Source of the DNA: Membranipora membranacea
Taxonomy: Eukaryota > Bryozoa > Gymnolaemata > Cheilostomatida > Membraniporidae
Assembly (NCBI GenBank): GCA_914767715.1
Contig: OU612071.1
Span: 6,555,493-6,619,492 of the forward strand
Direction: 5' to 3'
Length of the DNA stretch: 64,000 nucleotides
Shown: one piece after another, positions 39,820 through 51,077 of the stretch
Layout of the letters: the number at the start of each line of letters is the position of its first letter
Numbering within the stretch: position 1 is the first letter of the stretch
The notes under the pieces: model-generated
What the model was told of the DNA's origin: nothing
Seen by the model: the letters and a program-made list of their open reading frames with translations, nothing else
Databases searched by the model: none
Program-made: the position numbers and the translations under genes

Positions 39820-42800
39820 GATAGACTTAATATACTACCTAGACAGGCCAATAGCATTCAATACTGTCCCACTTAAATAGCACGACATGACGTAATTAGT
39901 TTGTGCTGTGAGCCATAGTTTACTATATACCATTCAATGAAATAATGTGAAGAATCAAGGGACGCCGCGCATGATATCAGCTCTTGTCCGGCCCCTTATT
40001 ATTTAAACACAGAGAAAATTTGTGAGTTTAGGTAAAAGACCTTTCCGCACGAGATGGTATAAAAAATTGACTCCTTAGGCGAATCCAAAGCGAGAACAGA
40101 CCTGATCAGTTACAATCATTAGCCAATAAACATTGAAACAAATACAGCCGTCTACTCTTAACACTTCTACCACTACTATTCAAATGCACAGAATACCCAC
40201 AACACAGTATCACAAATATTTTGTTGGATGAGCCAGATCAAAGCACCACCACCATCATCATAGATTTTTGCATAAATATTCCTAGTCATGACTGAGCACA
40301 ACCTGCTCAGCTTGGATTCCTTGTTAAAAGATTTTACTGCAAATTTTATTGTCGCTTCATGAGGAAGAATAGATCTGTGCTGTAAATTGAGTATGCCAAC
40401 TCCAGATATGTATGTATGATGAAGCTAGGGTAAGTGACATATATATATATATATAAAGTCTTTGGTAATCTCTCATCCATGAAATAATATAGTAAATCAA
40501 GACACGCAGGGTATAATACCAGCCAAATTATATTAGATCTGTTTTAATTTATGAGATAAAAATTATCAAAACAAATACAGCCCTGTACTTAACCACTTTT
40601 ATCACTACATGACAAAACAGAGGGCTGTTACTGCGGGATTATACTAATTTATGAGGGCACGACCAAGGCTAACGGCTACCACTATTAAAAATACTACCAC
40701 TATCAGCGAGCATTGCAAAGTTAGATATGACTGGTTGCAGTATATGTTAAAATTAATCAAATTAGTAGAGCAATGTAAGCTAACCACTTCTTACACCTAC
40801 TTATCAAAAAAAAAATATACTGTGGGATTATACTGAATTTTGCGGATGGGTCAAAGACTAGAAAACTACCACTATCGGTGATTGCTGCAAAATTTCCAAA
40901 CGAGACACTATCACTATCAGCGATCGCTGAAAATTAGATATGACTGAGTCACTGAACACAATAAGCCTGCTCAGTTTGGAGCGCTTATGGTCAGTGTTTG
41001 CTGCGAGTTTGGTTGTTTCATGGTGTATTCTGACCAGCGTATATCTCTTCACTTTTAGGGGTTTGTAGATAGTGTTGGAAGGATTGGAAAATTGCTGGGA
41101 TAGCATCCTTTTTGAGCAAAGCTCTCCCACCCACACCAGGAGGCCTTCTAAATGTATCTCGTTTCAAATGTTCGCTACATAGAACAGCATATTTGGATGG
41201 AGTTCAGTTCTTGCGTTTAACGGCCGAAACCCATACCTTTAGTCTCTCCTCGTTATTTCTGGGGAAGGCGTGGAAGCTTAAATTAGGATTTCCTGCCGGG
41301 GAATTTCCACAGCCGTAGGCAGCGCACCAGTTTCTAGATGACTTTTTTAAAAGCATCACAAATGATTACATATACAAATAATTATCATTAAACTACAGCT
41401 TTTGATATGATAAACAGAAATTGTAAAATCAATTTCATAGGAGCATCAGCATGGCCAAGAAAGATTTGCGAGATCACCGATTAAGTCTACTCACACTTTT
41501 TGACTGCTGTGCCAGTTCTGAGTTAGATATTTCAGGAGTAAATCAGAATTGTCATCTCAAATAGTTTCCCTCCAGCCCCCCCCCCCCCCGCCCCATCACT
41601 ATCGTTCCACCTTTTTTTTCTTACATTCAAATTTTATCACACCCATCGATTATTATTTACTATGTCTATAGCCTTAAATTTATGTGCATGTATAGAAGGA
41701 TGTGGGTATTATTATATGACAATATTTAATTGATTTAGATCTTAGATGGATGGGACAAGCAGAAATTATGCCAAAAAATTCAATCCAATAAAGACGGAAA
41801 TATGACAATGCATACATGAGAGCCACCACTGGGCTGTTTCTTACTTTATCATCTTGTGAAGTGGTAGCAGCAGGATTTTCATCTTGTGAAGATGAGGCAG
41901 CAAGATTATCATCTTGTGAAGATGAGGCAGCCAGATTATCATCTTGTGAAGACGAGGTAGCAGGCTGTAGGCTCATTTAAAAATAGTTTTCCTATAAACT
42001 GAGCGGCGTGGGTATTATATCCAGAACTTCTATGTTTGCCTTGTATCTCGCAACTGATGATAGTAAAATTGCAGCTGGGCTTACTTGTGAATATGAGACA
42101 GCAGGCTGCAGGACGCAGGTTCACGTTATATAAATAAATAATCTCAACGAAGTATGAATATTAAAACCAGTAACCACTTTGTTTACATAGTATCTTTCAT
42201 CTTCTGTTTCAGTACAGGGCTGTATTTGTTTTGATAATTTGTATCTCATAAATTAAAACAGATCTAATATAATTTGGCTGGTATTATACCCTGCGTGCCT
42301 TAATTTACTATATTATTTCATTGATGAGAGATGACAATAGACTTAATATATATATATATATATGTGCCACGTACCCTAGCTTCATGATACATACATACAT
42401 ACCTGGAGTTGGCATACTCAATTTCCAGCACAGATCTATTCTTCCTCATGAAGCGACAAAAAAATTGCAGTAAAAACTTGTAACAAGGAATCCAAGCTGA
42501 GCAGGTTGTGCTCAGTCATGACTAGGAATATTTATGCAAGAATCTATGATGATGGTGGTGGTGCTTTGATCTGGCTCATTCAACAAAATATTTGTGATAC
42601 TGTGTTGTGGGTATTCTGTGCATTTGAATAGTAGTGGTAGATGGCTGTATTTGTTTCAGTATTTATTGGCTAATGATTGTAACTTATCAGGTCTGTTCTC
42701 GCTCTAGATTCGCCTAAGGAGTCAATTTTTATACCATCTCGTGCGGAACGGTCTTTTACACAAACTCACAAATTTTCTCTGTGTTTAAATAATTAGGGGC

Positions 42801-42983
42801 CGGACAAGAGCTGATATCATGCGCGGCGTCCCTTGATTTTTCACATTATTTCATTGAATGGTATATAGTAAACTATGCCTCACAGCACAAACTAATTACG
42901 TCATGTCGTGCTATTTAAGTGGGACACATTATGATCAGTGAAGCATAAGCATTGTCCTGTCTAGGTAGTATATTAAGTCTATG
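39820..42983. mobile_element. fold-back DNA element, 3.16 kb, with ~770-bp inverted repeats
   Basis: Arms 39820-40589 and 42211-42983 are reverse complements; the ends read GATAGACTTAATATACTACC (left) and CATAGACTTAATATACTACC (from the right). It is flanked by an exact 8-bp duplication ACTGATGA (39812-39819, 42984-42991). The uninterrupted right LTR (48805-48825) shows the empty site with a single ACTGATGA. Eight-base duplications fit hAT or P-type transposases. The 1.6-kb centre has no transposase; it carries a minisatellite. Confidence 0.9.
41850..41969. repeat. 30-bp minisatellite, four units
   Basis: Unit ATCTTGTGAAGATGAGGCAG plus ten bases, in the centre of the fold-back element. Read on the minus strand it encodes Ser/Ala/Asp-rich repeats (SSSQDDNLAA), probably without meaning. 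Confidence 0.85.
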
Positions 42984-43066
42984 ACTGATGATGATGCTGG
43001 CTATAATATTGGATGTTCTTATTGCGTCCGATGTTGATATAGAAACTATCCTGTTTGCTGCTGTAA

Positions 43067-43450
43067 ATGCGACATCTGCACCCCCCGGTTGCAATCGTCC
43101 TCGATTGCTATGACAATCCTTTGATCTGGTGTGTGGATGCGACATCTGCACCCCCTGATTGCAATCGTCCTCGATTGCTATAACAATCCTATGATCTGAT
43201 GTGTGGATGCGACATCTGCACTCCTCTGGTTACAATCGTCCTCGATTGCTATGACAATCCTTTGATCTGATGTTTGGATGCGACATCTGCACCTCCCTGG
43301 TTGCAATCGTCCTCAATTGCTATGACAATCCTATGATCTGGTGTGTGGATGCGACATCTGCACCCCCTGATTGCAATCGTCCTCGATTGCTATGACAGGT
43401 TTTCCGCTCCCTGCTATTGATGTGACATCTGCATTCCCTGGTTGTGATCG
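43067..43450. repeat. ~70-bp tandem repeat next to the 3' LTR
   Basis: GACATCTGCA-type units begin at 43071, 43141, 43211, 43282, 43353 and (diverged) 43433. The first unit straddles the LTR edge: GCGACA is the LTR end and the following CTGCACCCCCC is the complement of a polypurine-like tract. Confidence 0.85.
43075..43088 (-). promoter_or_regulatory. polypurine tract candidate of the LTR element
   Basis: Read on the minus strand this is a G-run followed by TGCAGA immediately before the LTR start TGTCGC. Position fits second-strand priming; purine content is imperfect. Confidence 0.4.
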
Positions 43451-44110
43451 TCCCTGATCGCCGTGACATGTCACATGATCTGACAAGTCGTCTGGTTCCT
43501 GTAGTCCGTAACATTATGGCTAGCCTGGGTACTGGAGGTCGCCAACCTCTCCCAGTGTTCTTTCTCCTCTGTTTCTGCTTGTCCTGGCGCTCCAGATCGG
43601 TATGGTGCATCTGACGCTTCACTGCCTCTGCTCCCTCATCGTTAGTCTCCAGCTGCTCCAGGTCATCCTGTCTGCCTTTTGTTCCTGATCGTCCCTCCTA
43701 ACCATTGAATTCTACATCTATAGGTTGTACAGTATGCTTCAGGTGTGTGAGTAGCTCCTACCAAACCCTCTCGCTCGCTCGCTCGCTCTAACCATAAGTC
43801 TCGTTAAGTATTGTCCCGCTCACTTCCTGCTCAATCTCTGCCCTGTTGTAAGTCTAAATTGACCTGCTTTTGTCAACATTTTGTCACCTGAATCTATAAT
43901 TGTGTCACTAGATGCAATTCATTGCAAAAGGTGACACCAGAAAAGATACACGGGTTACAATGCAGGGGTCAGCTTTTTCTCAAAAATTTCACCAAGTTCT
44001 GTTTCTCTCAATGATAAATTACCTCACACTCACTTCATAATATTATAACTGTATTCAATTTAATCATTTATTTCTAGATATACATTTCTAGATATACATA
44101 TACATATACA

Positions 44111-44143
<33 letters not shown>

Positions 44144-47100
44144 CATACAATATAAAATTTACTTACCACCTTTCAAAAATTTACATATTGTGTCCTCTTA
44201 TTGAAACACAAGACAACTCTCAATTCAGTTGAACCCGCAAAAAAATGGAATCTCTAAAAGTTAAACAGGAAGTGAGTGTTTGCCAACACAACAGCAAGAC
44301 TGCAAACTCTTTCTCTTTGGAGCTGGAACTGACAAGGAGTAGTAATTCCCAGTCCCGCCACTGGTTTTGGAGTTGGATATTCTGACTGAGCCTCCCCATC
44401 CATAATGAGTAAGTTTAAATTTAACACATACTAGATCATCCCAAAGAGGTGACAGCAAGTACTAGCAGAGCATATAGTGGTGAATATAGTTAGTTACAGT
44501 TAGCACTAAAGTTGTTGCCAGCATTCAAATCATTTTCAATCATGTTGTTAAGATCAAGGGCAGTCTGATAATTAGTAACCTTCCCATGGTGACATTGTAC
44601 TTACAGTAGAGAGGCAGATAGGGCCAACCCCATGATTGCAGCACATGTTAATCCGCCCTTCACAAAATCAAGTATTATTGTGATTGCTGCATGATGTTAA
44701 TCATGTCAATTGATATTAAAGTATGGATTGGATTCAATAACCAACCAAGGCAGGTGTCCCCTCCCATTTTCCTTATCCCCTGATTGAGTTGGATAGGCTC
44801 ACTTTTATAATGCACTATGTTATACCATAGTCGCTTGTGACTTAGGCCCAGGCCTCTAGTAAATGGGAAACCCTATCCATCATACTAGATTTCCCAGTAT
44901 GAGGGTGATTAGGCATGGTGAGGCACCCACATTTCAGTACTATTCATTCAAATCACTATAAACCAATTATTGTTTTAGGCCGTCAAAACATCCTGCATAC
45001 CGGTGAGTGGTCAGTTAATGCCTCGCTACTACAACTACAGAAACCCAAGGTTAGTTATTAACGACCATTTCAATTGTCCTGTCCCTATCCTGTTAATAAA
45101 ACTGATGTCATCTACTTCAATATGATCACAAATAACAACTATGGGCTGAGAAACCCATCATTGATTTGACAATTTATCTCTGGCTAGCGGTAAAAGATGG
45201 TTTCTTGTCTTAGTCTTTATAAAAGTTTTCAAGTTAAGGTCTAGGACCGCGTTGGTAAAAAGTCAAGTATCCTGGGGATTACCACTAATCCTGTGCCTAA
45301 ACCTTCATCAAAACTGGGATTCCATAACTTGCCTACAGATTCAGCTCTAGCATCAATAAGTAATATTAAAAGGAAAAATGGGCAATTTTGAGTTGTCTTA
45401 TGTTTTAGTAGAGTTGTTCAATTTAAAATACCTTTCTTTTGTGAGTCCTTTTATTGCAATCCATGGCTGTTGTGGAAGTCACAACATGACAAGGAGTTCA
45501 ATCCTCAGACTAACTCACAAAACTAGTAAAACCAAGTTCTGTTTAACCAAAAACTATACATAATATAGTGTCCTGTGGACCCACAGGCTATCAACTAGCA
45601 GATATCATTACTCAGGGACGTCGTAGACGACCAATTGACTTCCCTTTGAATATATACCTTACATTATTAATTTGTTCATTATAAGCACAGAAATTCCGAA
45701 ACCATTTCTAAATATGTAGCTCGAGGATGTACCAACTCAAGCCCTTGAAAATGTTGAAACCTCTTTTATTTGTAATCATGAGATCCTGAGGCCCTCAGAT
45801 ATCAACAAGTGGTGGAAACTATGGGCAATAAATAAAGCCTTGACCTTACCAATCACCAGTAAGTCACTGAATTTTCTTTTACCAGTTATCTCTGTTGGTG
45901 GTGATCCAAGCAAGTTGAGGTTTCAACCATATTAAAACTAAGTCTTAATTTAGGGGCTAATTTTCATGTAGACCCACCCTGATGTTAGATGTAGGCAATT
46001 TCTAATTCCAGCAACACTTGTATCTAGTTTGCAAATCTCAATTTATGTTGGTACCCAGAATCTCATGACTGACTCAGTTATCTATACTGTGCCAAGGGGA
46101 AAATGCCTTAAGTCATTGATAGGCAGAGCCCATCTTATCCTTAGTGCAAATTGCACTTGAAATTCTACATGTCAGCTACTGAAAATATAGTAATTTAGAT
46201 TGGATTTTCCATGAAATGTCAAATTTTTTGCCACACAGTTAGACGTTCATAAATGTTTACTCACTGCTACCTACCTCACTTATAGTTAACCTTCAGCTAA
46301 ATCACCTTACCCCAATAAATAATTCTCATAAGATCTATTACTAAATGCCAATCGGAATCACATTGTATACACATCTTATCTGTCAAATTCTTTACCCTTG
46401 CGTGTAGAAGGCAACCATGAGTACTTTTGAGACCATGCTACCACGAATACAATTTATGGGTCAGACACTGTTAACGCAATAGACTAAGCTTGGCTGCATT
46501 TATTTTCAAGCATACTGTGGTGACATTAATTATTCTTACCCATTTCCTCCACGTGAACGCAAACGTTTTAAAAGCTTGTCTCCTAGGCACACAAACAACT
46601 TTAAGGCTTCTTTTAATGACAGGCCAAATATCAGAGTTTCTCAAACAAGGAAAGTTAGATGCAGTTAACAACTTTCAGACTGAAATACTGCTCGAAATCA
46701 TGAACAACTAAATAACTCAACATTAACTGAACATTATAATTTTTCTAAACACATCATTTAACACATAAATTTCATAAATTTCACGGGTGATGACTCCTCT
46801 GATGGAACAGATATAAAGGCTTCGGAAACCATCAAGCTGAATATCAATTTGTGCGCTTTTAATAGACAATGGATGACTGCCTCCACATTTATGGACGTCC
46901 AATCCATTCCAAAAGAGTAGTCACCAGCACTGGATCCTGGACAAATTTCCTCATAATTTCTTCACATAATTTTCTCTCATAATTTCCTCATATTTTTCAT
47001 CTTAATTTTCCTCATAATTTCTCATCATAATTTCTTCTAATAATATTCTCACATAATCTTTTCACATAATTTCTTCTAATAATTGTCTCTCATAATCGTT

Positions 47101-47900
47101 GGCCTGGGTCTGAAGTTTTCTGGTAGTCAGGGCTGTCTGTCTCGGTCGATACCTCAAAACTAGGCATCACCGAAAACGAGCAGGCAGTCTCAACTCCTCA
47201 GCTCAACAGCCTCAGGTCCTTAAATGATTATGAGAATTCCAAATAATAACCAAAAAAAATTTTTTTTTCTCCAATAAATTCAAGATTTAAAATCAGTTTC
47301 ATTGCATCAAAGTCTACTAACTTTCCTCCTACTCACATGTGGATTTGATTTGAGAATTTCCTAAGTACACCCTCGAGCTGCAACTCTTACCCCTAATTAA
47401 AATGAGATGGTTCCATGACTTACTGCGGTTTTCTTGTGATAAGAGGAAGATAATTTTTATGCAATTAATAATCCGGCTAGTTGTGAACCTGTAATATAGA
47501 AAATAACATAGCGTGAGTTACAAAGCCCATTAATCATGGTTTAATTATCAGTACAATGGTGTAAAGATTCTGTATACCATCACAGTGTAAGGATATACCC
47601 TTACTCTGTGATACCATGGAGTACTTGACACCAGCGCACAAAGTTAATCCATAAATGATTGGCATCTTTGCTTGGATATATTTTTAATCACGCTTGTCTC
47701 CGATGCAGGGTTTGAATCAATGAATACTGTCACTGAATACTGGTAAAAATTATTTACACTTTTGCACTTATAGATTTGCTAGATATACTGATGGAGATGA
47801 TTCTTATGATGTCTACTTACGATTTCAATAAAGTAAAGAGCTTGATAAAGTAAGGGGTTAAATAAACAGAAACAGTAGTCTGAAGGTCGTTAGATCTCTC
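43451..47900. other. interior of the LTR element
   Basis: No retroviral-type domains were found on the expected (minus) strand. A minus frame at 43320-43700 is Arg/Lys/Gln-rich and might be the end of an old coding region. (CATA)n repeats occur at 44100-44150 and TCATAATTTC-type repeats at 46955-47095. A stop-free stretch at 45717-45934 on the plus strand reads like protein but is opposite to the element. Confidence 0.4.
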
Positions 47901-47918
47901 CTCACTCGGCGAGCACCA
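47901..47918 (-). promoter_or_regulatory. primer-binding-site-like sequence
   Basis: Read on the minus strand TGGTGCTCGCCGAGTGAG starts two bases after the LTR end (ATCCCACA-AT). TGG at this place is the usual complement of a tRNA CCA end. The tRNA was not identified. Confidence 0.6.
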
Positions 47919-47920
47919 AT

Positions 47921-48892
47921 TGTGGGATTCCGGGTTATGGAGTCACCACATTAACTCTCCGCTACTGAGATCTGTGCTCACGAGCTCGGTATGATGATTC
48001 TCACTATGTGACACTGACTTATTTACATAATTGTGATGTCATTTATTTCGAGATCAAACACTTGACAAAGAGCATGCCTTTTAATTCTTATCAAGTTTAA
48101 CATCAAACATAAATCAACTTCAAAATGCATGTCTTATTTCTACAAGTCATACTTTCTAGTCAATGATGCCATGCATGCTGGATTTAATTCATTTAACTCA
48201 ATTAGTTGATGGTATAGATAATCCAACCAAATGTTATACTGTGCCAATATTAAATAATAAGGCGAGTTCTATTTCCCTATAAATATCACTAACGTACAAT
48301 AAATGAAAATATTATGATAACAACTCGTAAAACTTTCATGTTTAAAAAAAAACTGACCTGTCTTCAAAAGAAGTTGCAAACAAAGAGTGCTGCTTGACGA
48401 CCAGAGGGTCGCCAAACAAATCATGCTTTCCATTGGTGAACCATGCTCTTATATAGCATGGTTCCAGACACAGTAAAAATTGCTGACGTCAATAAGCAAA
48501 AAAACAAAAAATAAACACAATTTTCAATTACCGCAAAAAGAGGGTTGATCGGCCGCAAGAGTGGGTTGATCCAGGGTTGATCGGCCGCAAGTGTGGGTTG
48601 GTGTAAGTCAGGCATTATGCTAATTCTGAATTGTCTCTGTTGGCGCCACCTTTACTGCATTGTCATGGTTGTCACGGTTCTGGCGTTAGGGTGGCACCGG
48701 TATTAAGAATAGAATTTAGATTTGCATATATTTGCCTGTCCCTGATTCGAGGTGATATGCACTAGCTGGTAACTGCGTGTCCTCGAGTCGAGGTTGAGTG
48801 TACTGATGATGATGCTGGCTATAATATTGGATGTTCTTATTGCGTCCGATGTTGATATAGAAATTATCCTGTTTGCTGCTGTTAATGCGACA
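47921..48892 (-). repeat. 5' LTR (right), intact
   Basis: 972 bases, starting TGTGGGATTC and ending GCGACA on the plus strand; highly similar to the left LTR, which suggests fairly recent insertion. Confidence 0.85.
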
Positions 48893-49224
48893 AAGACACG
48901 CCCACTAAACCTGTTACCGATTGCATAACAGCTCTTATTCAGGCTAGGATCATTCATCATTGCTGGGAGTTACCCTCTCTCTTCGTGTAGCCGAGTACTG
49001 ACTTACTTTATTTTACCTGCTGATTATCAAAAATTTCCCTGTCATAGCCCGGGAAAATAGCGAAGCCGAGGGATGACACACAATTTTTTTCGTTGGAAAA
49101 GTAAAAATGATTGTTTGTCATTACTCGTCTTCCGTAGTATACATTCTAGGCATTCAGCCGCAGATCTTTGAAACATGAAAACTTCTATTGAGTATATTGG
49201 AATGCATGTATTAGCTTAGGGTCG

Positions 49225-49226
<2 letters not shown>

Positions 49227-49292
<66 letters not shown>
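49227..49292. repeat. (CTTT)n microsatellite
   Basis: Sixteen or so perfect units directly joining the decayed copy of the secreted-type ORF. Confidence 0.95.
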
Positions 49293-51077
49293 GACCACTG
49301 TCAATAGCTTTACTACCGCATACATCAAAGGATGATTCATAGCATTCATTATGCAACCACATCATTATGTAGAAACTGTTTGTGAGCGGTAAACAGAAGA
49401 GGGATGTCCCCAACCACAAGATCAGCTGATTCATTCATATCTTTTTTTTTAAAAATGACATTCATTATTAACTTGCTCTCACTATCATAGATTCAAGAAA
49501 TGCAATAGGATCTGAAAACTGCATGACTTCCCTAACTCTCATTCTAAGCGGAATTTATATTACTCTAGTTTTGATTTATAATCTTTGAATTTAATGAATT
49601 TGTAAAAAATAACCTATCAATTTTACCTGAATTCTTCTGATATCTTTGAGAAGCACTGACACAGATTAGGGTAGTTGGAATGAGTTACTATACAGCCTCC
49701 TGTTTTTGCTGAGTGTATACTGGTATGTGAAATTGTTTGGTAACCAACTATAGTACTGTGAATTGATCGCAGCAAAAACTCATGTTTAATTTCAGGTCAG
49801 ACTGCTACAAACAAAAACTGACCCAGCCATAAACTGAAATGCTAAAAATGGATGCCGCCAGTAGGGTGAAATACATGTGCAGATGATCCCAAACCTGTTA
49901 GCCTAGAGCTTCATGAAGTCGCCGAGCAGACAGATTTAAATCCATTTGTGGTTTAATTTTTATTTTTAAGGCTCCACCTTTAATCCTTGCATATACGTCA
50001 ATCAGCCAAACAGTAATTTACTGTCATAAAACAGTCCTTTCAACTTTCAACTTCAATATTGTTTGTAAACATAAACCTTATTAGAACATTGATATCGGAA
50101 CAAGGCCAAATCAAAACATGATGACATATTTAATCAAATCCATGCTATTAGGTGAACATCACTTAGGAGTTCGCTCCTCAGCCAAAAGACAAAGAATTGT
50201 TGCACTAAAGTTTCAGCGGAGTTCACTATTTGGCCAATGAAGCCGACAGACATAGAACTGCTGCACTAGAGTTTCTCGTTGTCTGCAGCTGAAATACAGG
50301 TTAAACAGCTGCTGACACAGCTTTGCCCAGCAGCAGCAGCGCCACCATTCAAAAATCTAAATAGAGCGTTGTGGCCTCAAAACATCTAGCCAGTAGCTTT
50401 GCATGGTGTTATATGAGCTCTCAAATGTAGGGAGTATCTTCTTCCCAGCCATCCACCATTAGTGATGTCAAAAATTGCCCCTAACTGATCAGGTGCCTTT
50501 AAAATCTAGCTAAGATCCAACACTTTCATTAGTGTTGGATAATTTGAGATTTGCCCCCCACCCCGCAATCTATTCTATACAAAGACATTTTTCTTAAGAC
50601 TATTGTCTTGTAAAGACAAGAATAGGAGCCACTTATATCTCTTTATCAGTTTTCACAATAATCAATGTTGTAATTTTTGTCATTCAAATATTGTGCTAGA
50701 TAAAAGAAATGATAGAGCAAGGATAATACCAGCAGTATGGTATCATCAAGTAAGCTAGATCCTGTTGCTATCTTGTTACAGAATGTATGAATTTGAAATA
50801 TGCCAAAAACAGTTTCAACTTGTTGATGCAATACACATATTAATACCAGTATATATGTCGCATAGTATTATGATAAAAAATTGTTGACTATGGCGCAACC
50901 TGTTCACACTGCCAAGTTGATGGATATAACTCAAACATGCCATGAAGTTTGATGCGGGTATATCACGTTTATTTGCAACGTGTCACCAAGAATAAACAGT
51001 GTTATCAGTTTCTCTGATCAGTATTTCATTTTACTTCAAAGCACCCTGCTGCTAGCTTCTAACAATTTATCATCAAA
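49293..51077. repeat. second mosaic of the 13-20 kb duplications
   Basis: 49293-50120 matches 19770-20450 and 15100-15735 in the same orientation, with a decayed copy of the MYF-leader and MNQL-leader ORFs on the minus strand. 50290-50600 and 50640-51070 match 14735-15070/19165-19500 and 13290-13600 in inverse orientation. The latter part is the 5' region of the TRIM gene, as its counterpart is for the fusion gene. A tandem near-duplication (GACA-AGAA-TG-TGCACTA) lies at 50140-50270. Confidence 0.8.

Larger units (their letters stand above)
38972..43074 (-). repeat. 3' LTR (left), interrupted
   Basis: About 931 bases of LTR interrupted at 39820-42983 by the fold-back element. Relative to the right LTR it lacks about 42 bases near 39410, between short GACC repeats. 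Confidence 0.85.
38972..48892 (-). mobile_element. LTR retrotransposon, non-coding (LARD-like), with a nested DNA element
   Basis: Two LTRs in direct orientation, TGT...ACA ended, flanked by AAGA on both sides (38968-38971 and 48893-48896). On the minus strand the right LTR is followed by ATTGGTGCTCGCC (primer-binding-site-like) and the left LTR is preceded by a G-rich tract, giving minus orientation. The 4.85-kb interior (43075-47920) has no recognisable gag, protease, reverse transcriptase or integrase on the minus strand. It therefore depends on proteins from elsewhere, or is a decayed copy. Confidence 0.8.

Noticed and set aside
41680-41976. 98-codon minus frame with SSSQDDNLAA repeats
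   Set aside because: Arises from the 30-bp minisatellite in the fold-back element; no other protein character.
45717-45934. Stop-free 72-codon plus-strand stretch in the LTR interior (LEDVPTQALENVETSF...)
   Set aside because: Reads like protein but lacks a start, splice context and recognisable domain, and is opposite to the element; not called a gene.
49216-49434. Frame with KERK repeats
   Set aside because: The repeat part is the (CTTT)n microsatellite; the first part is a decayed copy of the duplicated leader ORF.
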